Source: Cliona cf. orientalis (lineage: Eukaryota; Porifera; Demospongiae; Clionaida; Clionaidae). From it: DNA of 64,000 bases. The DNA lies in the NCBI GenBank assembly GCA_963930775.1, contig OZ005697.1, positions 9,446,292 through 9,510,291 of the forward strand, given 5' to 3'. The stretch's first letter is position 1. Each line of letters opens with the position of its first letter. A program made the translations under genes and the position numbers. The notes beneath the pieces were generated by a model. It saw only the letters and a list, made by a program, of their open reading frames with translations. It did not search any database and was not told the origin of the DNA. Positions 11,047 to 23,519 of the stretch are shown here, piece by piece.

Positions 11047-14000
11047 ATGGCTAGCTCTGGACCGCGTCCATTCGAAGAAAGGCTAGAGGTGAGTCAGGTT
11101 AGATAGGGGAGGACCGGATGATTTAATATACCAACCCTACTTGAGTCAAAGTATAAATTCGTGAGGAGTATTGAGTCAACATATAATATATTATATAAAA
11201 TTTGTGAGGAGTACGAGGGGTTCGCAATTTCACCGGATGATTTCCAGTGATTCAAGTCTTGATTGATTTCTGTGGATTTCTGCTGATTTCAGTTGCAAGG
11301 AGTACAAGATTTGTTTCATTGCAGACCAGTATAGGATGATTTTGTAAATCGAAAGGAGTGGGTGGAGCTTAGTGGAAATGATAGTAGAGTTGCAGGTGAA
11401 CTTCCTATGACGTGAAGCTATGATGTGTATATGGCTACAGTTATCTTCCAACTGATATTGATTTATGATTGCTGTGTTTCTTATTTCTCTTGCAGGAAAT
11501 GAAGGAGGGAGATCCAGAGTGGATCAAGTTTGAGGTAAGATACTATCATGGTATACTGTGGGTTCAAAGTACATGTAGTATCATCCTGGACCGGAGCCTG
11601 TTTCATTGAGGATTTTCTTGTCAGTGTTGCTTTTGATGATGTGCTCATCACAATTGACAAGAGTGAGTTAGTTTGAAGGGGAGGTTTTGATATGTTGGGT
11701 GGAGAGTGTCCTTGTGTTAGTGAGTGTCCCTGCCTCCCATGACTGATGCTTAGACAACAAGTTGTATCTTTGTCATTGTTTCTCTCCTTTGCAGGAAGAG
11801 TGGCAGCACCATGAGGTAAGTCAGTCTAGTTAGTTTTATTATGAGCATGAGTAGCTGTGTGGTAACTGAGTGTCTTGTCTCTCCAGTCAGTTGCCCTACC
11901 CACCTAGCCTGGTCTGTAGTTGACATGGAGTGGGTTGGGGGTTATCATCTGGAGTATGGTATGTCAGGCTGCATGCATAAGCCCTAACACAGTATGTGTG
12001 TAACACAATGTCATATTTCACCAAATTGTTGCCCCGTCATGTGTATATGTAAAATGTTTTGAATCTCGCAATATACCCCCCTCCCCACCTTATTGAGGAT
12101 GACAAACAGACACATGTCCAAATGCACCTTCCTATTGCAAATCCTTGTTGTGTACTGTATAGTGTATGATGCTGTGTGATTGTGTTCTCATTAAATTAAA
12201 ATTATTTCTCATTTGCAGGCTGAATGGGGCAAGCTATGTGCTGTAAGTTGGTAGTTATTGTGTTAGTGGTGGGAGTTGTAATAGTTGAGCATATTCCATT
12301 CCTTATATGGAAGTCAATACTGCATATATACCGTATAGCTGGAGAATTTGGCTGTTTGGGGGATCAGCTGATTAAAATCCAATACTAAGTCATTCCTATA
12401 TTTTGCGCATGCGAAGATGATCACACATTGCAAAGAAAATTGGTGGGTGTGATCCTTGCACTAACTCTGTACCCGGTATTACTCGCTCAAATCATTTACA
12501 CCGACGGCGAGTACCGATCCCTCAAGGCTCGTCTTTGATTGTGTTCTCTTTTAGTGCAGGATAACCTCTTATTGATGGTTGGAGTCCAAGTATTATGATG
12601 CCTTTGTATGCAGTGCTCCATACAATTTGCTTGATCGATCTAGCAAGCCACTCCCCTCAATGATCTCAAGTACACAACGTCATGTGCATGTGCATGCGGC
12701 AGATTCGGGGCGTGGCTAGATTGAACTTACCTTGCCTCCGCCAAATTAAAATCTGCTGGTTGAGGCCAATCTGCCAAATTCAAATTTTCCAGCTATATGG
12801 CTCTCTGTGTGTGGCAATGATTCATGAACAACTGTGAGTGAGAACAGGTGGGTGTGGTCATAGCAGCACTGATTCTAATTTTCTACAGGAAGTGGAGGAA
12901 CTCAAGAGACAGAAGTGGGAAGCAAAAGATGACAAACAGAAGAAAGAGATCGAAGGGAAACTGTCACTGAAGACGCTAGAGAGAGATCTGGCATTGGCAA
13001 AAGATGTAAGAGAGATATCCTACTATTTAATGTCATGCCAATGTTATTAACACAAGTATAAAAACGATTGAATAAAATGAAGAATGAAGTAGGGATGGCA
13101 GGATCAAAAAGTACACAAACAAGAGATAATCGCATCTACTATACATCCCTACGCTTGCTTTTCTCGACTATTGTGCACCTATTAATGTTGACGTGTTTGT
13201 TGAGTGCGGTAGCTCTGTTTCGTGCAGGTTGTTCCCTAGTTGTCACGATAGTTCGGGTTTATCAGTTTTGATTCAATCGCATTATTACTGGTTATTCTTG
13301 CACCCCTCAAAAAGCAAGTGTAGGGATGTATAGTAGATGTGATTATCGCTCGTTTGTGTACTTTTTGATCCTGCCATCCCTACTTCATTCTTCAATTTTA
13401 TTCAATTGTTTTTATACTTGTTTCTGTTCTTTTTTATTGCACTTAGTGTAATTTATCAATGCCATCTTACATGGTTTGCTCTCAACTTCTGAGTAAGTGA
13501 AGATGGGAGGTGCGCAAAATTCTTTGCCATGCCCCTCAACAATTTGCATTCATAATACCGGTAATTATTATGACGATGAACAGGATGACAAAGAAGGCTG
13601 CTTTAGGTGGCCAAAGCAATGATGAGACTTTTCCGCTTAGGGAGAAACCTAGTTCTAAGTTTTACTGTTGGGAGCAGCTAGTTACCCGGCATAATTTTAT
13701 CGGATCTGTGCGTTTAATACCCCCTCCCCCCCGGTTCTGTCACCTAGCTATGCAATAACAAAGCAATGAATTCCTGTAGCATTAGACAGAGAAAGTTAAC
13801 TCCATGTGCAAAGTTTACAAATTAATTTCCGGGTAGTGTGTAGTCAGGTATGTCAATTAAGGTCATCATTATGTTGACATACTTTGGTCAGTGATCATCC
13901 TACCTTCTCACTCTCTCTCTCTACTCACAGAACAAAGCATACTGTCAGCGAGAGCAAAGATCACAGGAACTAGTGAGTCAGTTGGTGTGGGTTGGTGTTA

Positions 14001-17000
14001 GTTGTGAACAAGCACTGACATTGGGAAGCCACAATAGTGTGTCCCTTGTTCACTAATTAATGCATCACATTGTGAGTGAATTTGAGAAAGGGGGTAACTT
14101 CGCTTTTTTTTTTGTCATTTCTTAACTTTAAGCCAGTGAGAGCCCCAGGCTTCCCATTTGGTTTATTAGCAGTTTGGGCCTTCTATTTCACAGATCCAAT
14201 GTTAGAATTGTATACAGTGGATCCCATGGCTCTATGGCTAATGGTCCGCCCCTGTCATTAGTGGTTATAATGACTAGCGCATAGTTAGATGTGTGTGTTG
14301 CCATAGCAACCTTTATCTCTGTCTGAAGTATGATAATTATTCCCGTAAATTGTTCTTGCTATGGTAATAGCGACTGCATATGTAATTACCATGTTGTCAA
14401 GTTTTGTTGTATTTGCTGACATGTTCATGATCATTTACATGTATGCTGTTAGGAGAAAGATCTGTTACTACAAGATCTGGAGATATCAACCACTTATAGG
14501 GAGAAGTGGGAGCTACAGAAAAGAGTGGAGGGGGTGGAGAGAGAGATCCAGGACTGTAAGGGGAAGGTCAGTGGGTATGAGAGTGCTGGTACTGGCCTTG
14601 AAGAGAGACTAGGACTGCTGGAAAAGGAAGGTGAGTGCAGAACATGGCACTGTTCATGTGAATGAATATGACTGTTATTGTTGACAGGTGATTGTGTAAG
14701 GGGGCTTGTCCAAAGTCCTTGTGGAAAAATTAACATCATTATGACGTTAGGGGGGAGTGGGTCTTGGTCCATGACGTTTTACAACTGCATTGTCAACAAA
14801 CTTTAGCTTTAGTTGTGATTATGCATTCTTGTGGTTGAACAAGTCTAGCAGTGTCAAAATTTGCACTAAAAGTGTGCACATAGCTACAGGCAAGCAAGAA
14901 ACTGTCAAAGAAGCGCAGGTAAGTAATGAATCCACAAAGACATAGCTTGCACTGTAGAATACGAGTGAATACTGAATGTGTAGGCTAAATGGAGCAGAAT
15001 CAGAGTTTCAGTATTGAATCTATGCTGAAATGCTGTGACGTTAAGAGAGGGGGGAGGGGAATAAAATGTTAATGTCATAATGACGTTAATTTTTCCACAG
15101 GACTTTAGACAAGGTCCCTAAATCAGTTTGCAAAATAAGTTTGTATGAACTAATCCAACTGACTATCAAGCTCAATTATACTGACCAGGAGCTTATTGAT
15201 TTTTAATAAGACTGTCCTGGAATACTCTATAGAAACACTAGCCACTTGGATTCATTTATCTCCAGACCAACCCTAATTTTCAATTCAGAGTTGGAACAAT
15301 TATTCTGTGTGGCCTAATAGTGGTATGTACGTACCATCAGACATAACACTCCCTTTTCAAAGGTATCAAAATTAATGTAATACACGCCAGTACTTCTGAC
15401 CGTTGTTATTGTAATAGAATAAGGCTCTTTAATACCATAGTTATGTGTTGTAGCAGTCAAGGTGAGGACTCCTATATAAAGGAGAAGATGGCATGTAGGC
15501 ACCTGGCAAAATTCATACCTAGGATAAATCGTCAATATGCATTCCAGACACAGTGGCTATTACTATAATGTCTTACATGATTTGAATTTTGTACATGAGG
15601 GTATGGTCGATTACTTTAAATAATCAAACCACTGACTAATTTGCTAGATGTACATGTACACAAGAGTATTGTAGCTATCTTCCCCCATAAAAGACTCATT
15701 ATGTATACCGCAAAAATTACCTGTCACGGTTGATTGTATGGTTGATACTGACAGAATGTATGTACCTGCATGCTAGCTTGTTAAAGTATTTAGTACCTCC
15801 ATGATTAGCAATGATTAATAATGAACAGCTCAGTATCTTATTTATTCTATCGTTTCAAATTTGGCCATGTTATGTATGTTGTGTATGTACTTATGACAGT
15901 TTCAGAATCAAAGCGTCTCCTTGATGAAGCTATGAAGGCTGGGTTTGTTGAAGTGATCATCATCGTGTGTGTTGTCCTGGGCCAACCTGGTGTGGGGAAA
16001 ACATGCATCAAATATCTACTCCTGGATCAACGACCACCGCACCTTCGAAGCAGCACCATCTGTGCCGAAACACCACTACGCATCGAAATCAAGCGAATGT
16101 CCGAGGCCAGAATCCAAACCCTCAAAGGAAATTGGAAGGAGGTGAAGGGTGAGGAAATGCTGGAGATCGTGGCGAGGATGATTCTGCTAGCCGAGCGAGA
16201 TGTACATGTATCACCAGTGAAAAAGCAGGAGAATGTCCTAACAAAGATCGTCAACTGGATCACAAAGCAGAGCAGAGATACCTCTCCTAGCAAGAAAGCA
16301 GCTGTGGGGATTGGTTCATCAACAGCTCGTGGCAAGAAAGGTACCTCAGCTGGAGCTGTAGCACTGCCAATTGATGCCTGCCAGAGTGCCGTGACAAGGA
16401 TCATGGATAAGCTGGTGCAGTGTATCACGAGGCTCAAGAGTGAAGGAGGTGAGCTGGAGGCTTTGTCCCATCCTCTCACTGAGCAGTTGCTAAGGTCCTT
16501 GTGGGTCTACTTCTCCGACTGTGGGGGGCAGCCTCAGTATCACGAGCTCCTCCCTCTCTTTGTTCGCAGTATCTCTTCCGCCTTGTGCGTCACTCGCCTC
16601 ACAGATAAGCTTGACGAGATCCAAACAGTGGAGTACTACGATGAGGGTAAGCGTGTTGGAGTACCTCAGCAGTCCCAGCTCTCAGCCAAAGACACAATCC
16701 AGTGTCTTGTCAACACCATCCACTCCTACTCCACTCAAGAAAAACCCCCCAGAATCATCATGGTGGGCACTCACCTTGACCAGCTGGAGGAGAAAATGAA
16801 GAAGCAGCTCTCACTTTCCCAAGCCAGTCCTGAGCCATCCTCCTCCTCTGGTGCAGCTGCCCAGTCCTCCAACCAACCTCCTCCAGCTGGAGAGAGAGTT
16901 GAAACACTGGAGCAAAAAAATAAGCAGCTCTTGGAAATGCTTGAGCCAGAGTTCTCTGATCAGCTTGTCTACTTCTCCCGTGATATGAAGCAGCTGCTCT

Positions 17001-18872
17001 TTCCCCTCAATGCCCTCGGCCGAGGTAAGAGAGAGAAAGCCATCGCTCACACCATGCGATGTGCTGTGGAGAAGTCAGGAGCTAGGGCGTTGAAGGTTCC
17101 TATCTGGTGGTATGTCTTGGAGCTGCTTCTTCAGGAGCTATCCAAGGAGCTGGGTAGAGGGATCCTCAGCCGAGCCGAGTGCCTTCAAATGGCTCGACTG
17201 CTCAACATACGAGAAGAGTCATTTGATGCTGCCCTGGTGTACTTGGATGAGCTCAATATCATCAAGTACTCCCCCAAGGTCCTTCCAAAGGTGGTCTTTG
17301 TCGACTCACAGATCCAGCTCGACAAGGTCTCTGAGTTAGTTTACCACAGCTACCTGCTGAGGCAGCCTGTAGTTGCAGCAGAAGCTGGTGAGCCTTTTCC
17401 CGATACGCCAGTGATGACAGGTTGGAAGGACTTCCGTGATCACGGTGTGGTTAGTGAAGATATCTTAGAGCAGTTTCCTCAACACTATGTCCAGGGCATC
17501 TTCTCGAAAGATGATCTCTCCAAGCTTTTGATGAGTCTGCTTGTCTTTGCTGAAATCCCTCCACCTGATTGGCTCAAGGATCCCGACAGTGCCAAGCAGC
17601 AGAAGTACTACCTGATGCTCTCTCTCTTGCCGACTCTCTCAGAAGCCGAGCTTGAGAAGTATCGAGTGTCCTCTCCAGTAGCAGCCACTCTTCTTTTTCG
17701 ATTTCCAGGTGGCTCTCGACGTGCTGGAGTCTTCTGCTGCCTTGTGACCCACCTCATCCGGCACTGTGCGTGGGACCTTCTTCTCAAATCCAATCAGTGT
17801 CTTTATCGCAACTGCGTTAGCCTTCAGCTTCTCACCAGCCCTCCTTGCGCAATCACGCTTATTGATTCCAACGCTTACATCGAAGTCCACGTGAGTGCAA
17901 CAGCTCCTGTACCTCGCAGTGAGTATGCTGGTCACTTCCCCACCATCAGGCAGGCCATCCTCAATGGCATACGAGCAGCTTGTGGCAGACTGAACTACAA
18001 GACGACAAAGCCTGAACTTGCTTTCCTCTGTCCCCACACCTCTCCCTCCTCTTCCCCTCCTTCCTCCTCGGCCGACCAGCCTGCCCAGGAGCTCAAGCAA
18101 CACACGGCAACACTCACCAAGGATAAGAAATACTGGTGTTGTGACATTCAACAACTCTCTGGCCTACTCGACGATCGGCACTCTATTTGGTTTCGACAGT
18201 CACAAGGTAATAGTAATTATAGTGTGAAAGAGTAATTATTGATAGCTTACAGTAGCACACTTTTATTTGAGATTTCTTCCTTACAGCTCCTCAAGGTGCT
18301 GCTTCAAGACAGGATCCAGCAACTTCAATTATTAATGAACCCCCCGCACTAGGTTGGTTCTTGACTATAATAATTTGGGATGTAGATTGATCTTTATGGA
18401 TATTCTTTTCCTCTAGCTTCTAATGATCAAGGTGAAGCGGCTTCTACTTCAACCACAAGTGGCACCTTAAATCTAGGTCAGTTGCAAGTTGCCAATGATC
18501 AAAAAGCATTCTTAACTTTACTCCAAACATACATTATACACTATTTTGCACTCAGATGCCAAGCCCACCCTTGCGAAATTGCGTCTGCTGCGAACTGCCC
18601 AGGGAAAGAAGATCAAGATCATCGAGAGAATTGCTCCATTCTGGCAGACCATCGGTGATCAGCTTGATTTCGATGATAGCGGTTCAAAACTGGCACTGAT
18701 CAAGGCTGAATATCCTACCAATCCTGAGGCTTGCTGCCGTGCCATGTTCCAGCACTGGCTCAGTGGGAATGGACTAACTCCTTGCTCGTGGCGCACACTC
18801 ATTGATCTACTTGACGATTTAGACGAGGTAGTTCTTGCTCAAGACATTCAAAGTGCACTTTCAACATCGTAA
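11047..18872 (+). CDS. Coiled-coil/Roc/COR/Death protein, copy 2 (complete)
   Basis: Exons: 11047-11088, 11496-11534, 11795-11815, 12219-12242, 12889-13005, 13931-13972, 14453-14630, 15906-18206, 18287-18352, 18417-18476, 18556-18872; 3207 nt, 1068 residues. Residues 1-154 are a charged coiled coil. The Roc GTPase begins near 160: P-loop GQPGVGKT at about 180-187, DCGGQ at about 359-363, THLD at about 443-446. A COR-like region runs to about 900, then a Ser/Pro linker, then a Death domain (about 964-1068). An insertion of about 100 residues separates the P-loop region from DCGGQ and differs in length between paralogues. The ATG at 11047 is chosen because copy 3 has the same exon size (42 nt) and the same upstream block. 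AATAAA overlaps the stop codon. GTP-regulated death-domain signalling is inference from domain content. Confidence 0.9.
13053..13420. mobile_element. Hairpin transposon, family H, copy 2
   Basis: Same family as 8650-9000: inverted arms of about 110 bp around AAGTAGGGATGGCAGGATCA, a spacer, then the complementary arm. Similarity to the first copy continues to about 13600. It lies in the intron between the 117-nt and 42-nt exons of copy 2; the corresponding intron in copy 1 is only 244 bp, so the insertion is recent relative to the duplication. Confidence 0.75.
14700..15118. mobile_element. PIF/Harbinger-type MITE with TAA target duplication
   Basis: Imperfect terminal inverted repeats of about 50 bp start GGGGGCTTGTCCAAAGTCC and end in the complement. 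TAA flanks both sides (14697-14699 and 15119-15121). Copy 3 has the uninterrupted site GATTGTGTAAATCAG near 48026, so the boundaries are supported by an empty site. TIRs beginning with GGG and TWA duplications are typical of Harbinger elements. Confidence 0.85.
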
Positions 18873-19426
18873 TAAATATTAGTCTTTTTGACACCTATTA
18901 TAATCAATATTGTTATATCTATTTCTAATGGTATTGTGTGATATATTGTTCACTTTTGTATTCTCCCCTTGCTTTTTGTACCTTTTTGTGTTAGCTATTC
19001 AAGTTTCAAGTTCGTGTGCGCAATCTTCACCATTTCACGGTTTTATTTCGCCGACGCACACGATCAACCCCTCATATTTAATTCACATGTCTAATTTTGC
19101 AGATATAATGGTATTTGGAAGCGCTGACTTGTTAGTCTCTCTTCTCTAAATAATCAATTGAAGTAAAATTGAAGATGCCCATTCTGGGAACGAGACTAGA
19201 TGTGTATCCCTTTTGGGGGTGGGGTCTGGGAACGAGACTAGGCAGCTGACAGAGGAGGTTGGTCACAGATTCTAATTAGAGCGCGTTTGTCATAGGCTGC
19301 AATGTACGCCCGCGCAACCCAGGTCAACCCGCTGAGTCAGCAAAACAATACATTACATATGATGCACAATAATAAAATGCACATTCCGCGAAAATTGTGA
19401 CCAACCTCCTCTGGGCATGGCAGCCG
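18873..19426 (+). other. Spacer between Roc-COR-Death copy 2 and SCYL3 fragment
   Basis: The first 250 bp resemble the spacer after copy 3 (51995-52260). At 19186-19256 there is a piece of the TCTGGGAACGAGACTAG repeat related to the hAT-like element at 48374-48684. No coding sequence is supported. Confidence 0.6.
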
Positions 19427-19844
19427 ATGGGGAACGAGTTGTTTTCGGAGGGTGTGGGTATGTCGAGAGCCCTGCCTCTGCAGCCAAGATCTCTCACAAC
19501 AATGTGAGTGAGGAGTGTGTGTATGTGAGCACTGTGGACAGCCAGTGGAAGCTGGGGGGATTCGAGACGGCTACACACTTCAAGAAGATGGACGCTAGTG
19601 TGAGTTGTTATTGTTATGTGGCTAGTACTGTAAATTTTTTGTGCATTCAGGTTGGAAGTGTAGATATGTACGATGTGTTGATTTTTAAGAATTTTATTAA
19701 TATGTGGATTGGTTGTATAATAATGTACATTTAAACATCCACAACATTGGTATAGCTGGACTGTGAAATTATCTCAGAATGATCAAATTTTTTCAGTTTC
19801 TCTCTGACATCTCCATCCTTCATGAGAAGGCCACATACTGAAGC
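19427..19844 (+). pseudogene. SCYL3 fragment with internal deletion, unit 2
   Basis: ATG 19427 begins like intact SCYL3 exon 1 (MGNEL), but after GCCCTGCCTCTGCAG the sequence jumps straight to the middle of exon 2 (CCAAGATCTCTCACAACAAT), removing more than 500 bp. In the SCYL3 frame this gives an early stop near 19506. A piece of exon 3 (FLSDIS) follows from 19797 and ends in a stop. It is a dead duplicate; the intact gene is at 52344-55863. Confidence 0.8.
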
Positions 19845-20053
19845 AGTATATTATAATATTGAGTTAATATTTGCAAATGATCACATGCGGATACCTCTCT
19901 GAGCCCCAGCAGCTGTGCTGGAATGTATAGTATGCCTATCTTTTCTATGCAGTTCTGTAATAGCTCTCATTTATTTTGCACATAGCTAGGCTTGGATTAG
20001 CACAGGAAATCGTTCATACACCAGTAAATTATATTAAGGTTTATAGCTCCGTG

Positions 20054-20081
20054 TCTCTCTCTCTCTCTCTCTCTCTCTCTT
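20054..20081 (+). repeat. (TC)n microsatellite
   Basis: About 14 perfect CT dinucleotides, just upstream of the splice acceptor of the first phosphatase exon in unit 2. They add to its polypyrimidine tract. Confidence 0.9.
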
Positions 20082-21223
20082 TCAATGATTATATGTACAT
20101 CTCTCTCTTCTCTGCAGGTCTGAAGGTCAAGAATATCAGTGATCTCAGTGAGGTGAACCGTTTCACTGAGCCGCCGCTGACTGGTCCGTTCTGTGACCTA
20201 CTCTGGTCAGATCCTCTACTGGAGCACGTCCTAGGATACCAGCTCAGCAACCAGGAGTTCTCAGAGGTAACACTGTTTTTTCTCCATGATATTCCTTGAT
20301 ATTGATCTATGATTCCTACCTAATATTTGCAATAACATTATAGAGCAGCGTGGCTGGATTAATTTATTATGCTTTGTGCGTATAGGCATATCTTGTTTTC
20401 AAGCCTGAAAATTTTTCCAGATTATGAATTAAATATGTTCCTAATACAGTTAATTGCTGCAGCTGCATGTGTTGGCATGATGACAGATTTAAGACAATAA
20501 TCACCATATAAGCACAATCGTATGACTCAAGTAGGAATAAATTGTAAACTTTCATATCTCTAGTGCCATACTTAATCTAATACAACATATGAAAAATATT
20601 TTGAAAAATGTGTGCTTTTCTGGTAAAGGTTGTCTATTGCTCCATATGTACACATTATGATTATGAGAATTTGTAAAACGCTAATTTCTTACGTTAAATT
20701 GGATCATACATTGTATTGTATTAACTACGGTGTTCACATTTTTATTGGATAAATTATTTTAATTTAAATCTTTCCTTAGTTTCTTGAGCTTGACTTCATG
20801 CCGAACCCTCCCCGAGGTTGCTCCTACCTCTACGGCCACGGAGCAGTGGAGCCGTTCCTCAGAGCCAACCAGCTGGTGGGCATGATCCGCGCCCACCAGT
20901 GCAAGGAGGAGGGGGTCGGCTACGCCTACGCCAACAACAGGATCATCGACTACAAGTTCCCCTACATCACGACCGTGTTCTCCGCCTCAAACTACTGTGG
21001 TACCCATGGCAACAAGGCAGCTGTCATGGTATTCTACAAAGACGACATACAGGTCAGTGCTGTAGTGGAAATGTTATGGTTGAAGTGTGAAGCTGTTAAT
21101 TGACTCATTGTGATTTTGTTTTTGTTGATAATCAGTTGGTGATAGACAATATTAATAATAATTATGACACATTACAACATTCAATTTCAGCAAACCATTA
21201 CATGTAGTTTCCTGTGGTGAATA

Positions 21224-21438
21224 CCGTATAGCAAGAAACTTTCGAGGGAGAATATTTTTACGAATTTGGCAATTTTTCAGCTATCCATGAAAGTTTTCTC
21301 CTCAAAATTTAGGCATACCACACCCATTATGCAATCAGCTTAATTAATATTCCACAAAAGTTTTCTCTGCGAAATGCTCCCTTCTTACCGATTCGTGAAA
21401 GTTTTCTCCCTTAAAAGTTTACCTCTATAATATTATGG
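21224..21438. mobile_element. Mariner-type MITE in phosphatase intron, unit 2
   Basis: CCGTATA...TATGG ends with TA on both flanks (21222-21223 and 21439-21440). It occupies the same intron position as 7414-7606, so it was copied with the segment. Confidence 0.75.
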
Positions 21439-22008
21439 TACTGACTTTGCTTCTATGCTTGCACACGTAATAAATAATTTTACTATCCAGATTGTGAAGA
21501 TGAGCCAGGCTGGTGAGGTGTCAGTGGAGAGTGCCCCCTACAGGGACCTGGACACATGCCCCCTCCCCACTACCCCCTCAGAGCCTGAATGCCCCCTCGT
21601 CACCAACCCCCCATCATCAAGACCAGAAACGATCAGAGAAGAATCAGAAGAGACAGAAAGAGAAGCAGAGACACCAAAAATGGCCGAAGGGAGAGCTGAA
21701 GAAACGAGAGAAGACGATGAGAAGAAAGGAGACTCACAAGAAGAGACAAGAAGAAAGAAGCTAGGAGTTACGTTCAGGGTGGAGGGAGAAGTGAGACTGA
21801 GAAGACACCCTCCATCGCGATCTCGGACGATGAGTAACCGTCCGCCCCAGAGGTCGGTGGACCTTCGGAGACAGAGCTTGTGTAACCTGAGGAAGGGGGA
21901 GACTGGGGAGATGGGGAGCAGGAGCTTCAGACGAGCACTGAGGAGAGACTCAGTCTATGAGATCCACCCTGGCTGGGAGAGCATCAGGAAACTAAGCAAC
22001 GTTGTTGG

Positions 22009-23050
22009 GTAAGGTGGAATAATTATGGTAGTAGCTGTAAAATTTGTGCTATTGGGTATGCTATGCATCAAGTAGTCCTATTACTATGGTATATATTACG
22101 AGAGTTTTTACACCAGACACCACAAATTAACCTGCAGATTAGTCAAACAGGGTTTTTTATTCGATAAACTAGTTACTACTTTTAAAACATTTTGTAGCAG
22201 GTATCCTGAGATTTTTTCCAAATTTAAAATTTCCATTAGAAAGCACGTACAGGATGGTATTTGCCTTCCCACTGTAGCTATCAGTAGTCTGCCAAATAAA
22301 GTAAACATTAGATCTAGGTCTTCAAAAAAAATCTTAGTTTAAGGGGCGCCAATAGTCTGACATCAAATTAGTTACATCATAACACTAATTACCATACTGA
22401 TAGCAACCTAAACGTATATAACTAGGGCCATTGGTTACAACAACTAATACAAAAAGTTCCAGAGCCTAAAGAAGTAGACTACTCCAGCTCCTGCATGAAC
22501 ACCCGGGATTCGTGAGTTAAGCCCTACAAAATTATGTAGTAGCTAGTAACAATACTGACTGGAGATTCTGTTAATTTCCCTGAATGTGTAATTATGGTCA
22601 TATATGCATGCTGCCCGTGTCCATGAGCCACTTAGGTGGGTAGGGAGAGTTTCCATGGAACAAAAGAGCTTTTCAACCTACCACCCCTAGTTCTCAAGGC
22701 TAGGCACCTATGTGGCTCTGCCTTTTGCTTAAATTAGGTTTGCCTGAGCAGGCAGTGAGATGGTTTTCCTCTTAGGTTTGGATTGGTAGTAGAAGATAAA
22801 CCTACTGAATTTTCATGTATGTGGAAATTTTTACCAGGAGAAAAATTTCGCCAGTTGCTCTCATTAGTGAAAATTTAATTTTGTATTCTCTGTAAACGAA
22901 TACCACATTGGCCAATAATGGGTACTATAATAAAAATTTAATATGTTTTGATAAGCCTACTGCATCGTGTTAATTTCTATTGCAGGGCAAAAACCACATT
23001 ATAAGAGTCTAGAAAGTTTAATACACACACTCACGATCCGGACTCCTCAG
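22009..23050 (+). other. Expanded phosphatase intron; nothing recognised
   Basis: The same intron in unit 1 is 182 bp; here it is 1042 bp. The extra 850 bp or so (about 22030-22920) has no clear terminal repeats or coding sequence that I can identify. The true acceptor is CCTCAG at 23050; an earlier TTGCAG at 22985 would put the next exon out of frame. Confidence 0.5.
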
Positions 23051-23519
23051 TTGTCTCCAGTTGATGCTACGAAAGTCTCCCTCTCCTGAGCTAGTGCCTC
23101 CCACGGCAAACAAGAGAGCTCCCTCTCCAACGATGCTGGGAGCCATCCCCGAGGGAGGGGAGGGGCCAGGCCCCACCCTAAAGGAGGGGGAACCAGCCGA
23201 CAAGACAAGGGGAGAGGGGGAGAGGGTCAGTGTGAACGGAGAGGTCAGCAGCAACAGCCAGGGCAGGGGACTCAAGAGACACATATCAAAGTAAGAATGA
23301 ATGATGTACATGTAACTCATAGCAACATAGTATTATTGGTTAATTATTATCATAGGAAAAATTTGAAATTTTGCATTAAATATCATAGTTTCATAGTATA
23401 ATTAGACTTGTTAAAATTTATTGTTTGATTATTATTGCTACGTTTATCATGAAAGTTTGTTATTCTGCAGGAGTCTTTCCTCCAGAGGGTTTTTTAGAAT
23501 TCTATGGAAACCCTCATAG

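Larger units (their letters stand above)
10990..23478 (+). repeat. Segmental duplication, unit 2
   Basis: This stretch repeats unit 1 (from before the window to about 10150): Roc-COR-Death gene, SCYL3 scrap, phosphatase 3' half. Exon lengths and order match throughout. Its right edge is sharp: phosphatase exon homology stops after eight bases (23471-23478). Unit 3 (35888 onward) repeats the Roc-COR-Death gene and then continues into full SCYL3. Confidence 0.85.
20118..23519 (+). pseudogene. Calcineurin-A-like phosphatase, doubly truncated copy (unit 2)
   Basis: Exons 20118-20266, 20780-21052, 21491-22008 and 23051-23290 have exactly the lengths of the unit 1 exons (149, 273, 518, 240 nt) and keep their frame. 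The fifth exon begins correctly at 23471 with GAGTCTTT, then homology to unit 1 stops. The frame continues for about 13 unrelated codons to a TAG at 23517-23519. Both EF-hands are therefore missing, as are the N-terminal metal-binding motifs. The exons that remain show no premature stops, so a short protein could still be made if something drives transcription. I class it as a truncated duplicate. Confidence 0.75.

Noticed and set aside
22108-22308. Minus-strand 66-codon frame in the expanded phosphatase intron
   Set aside because: No similarity recognised and no counterpart in unit 1; chance frame in AT-rich sequence.
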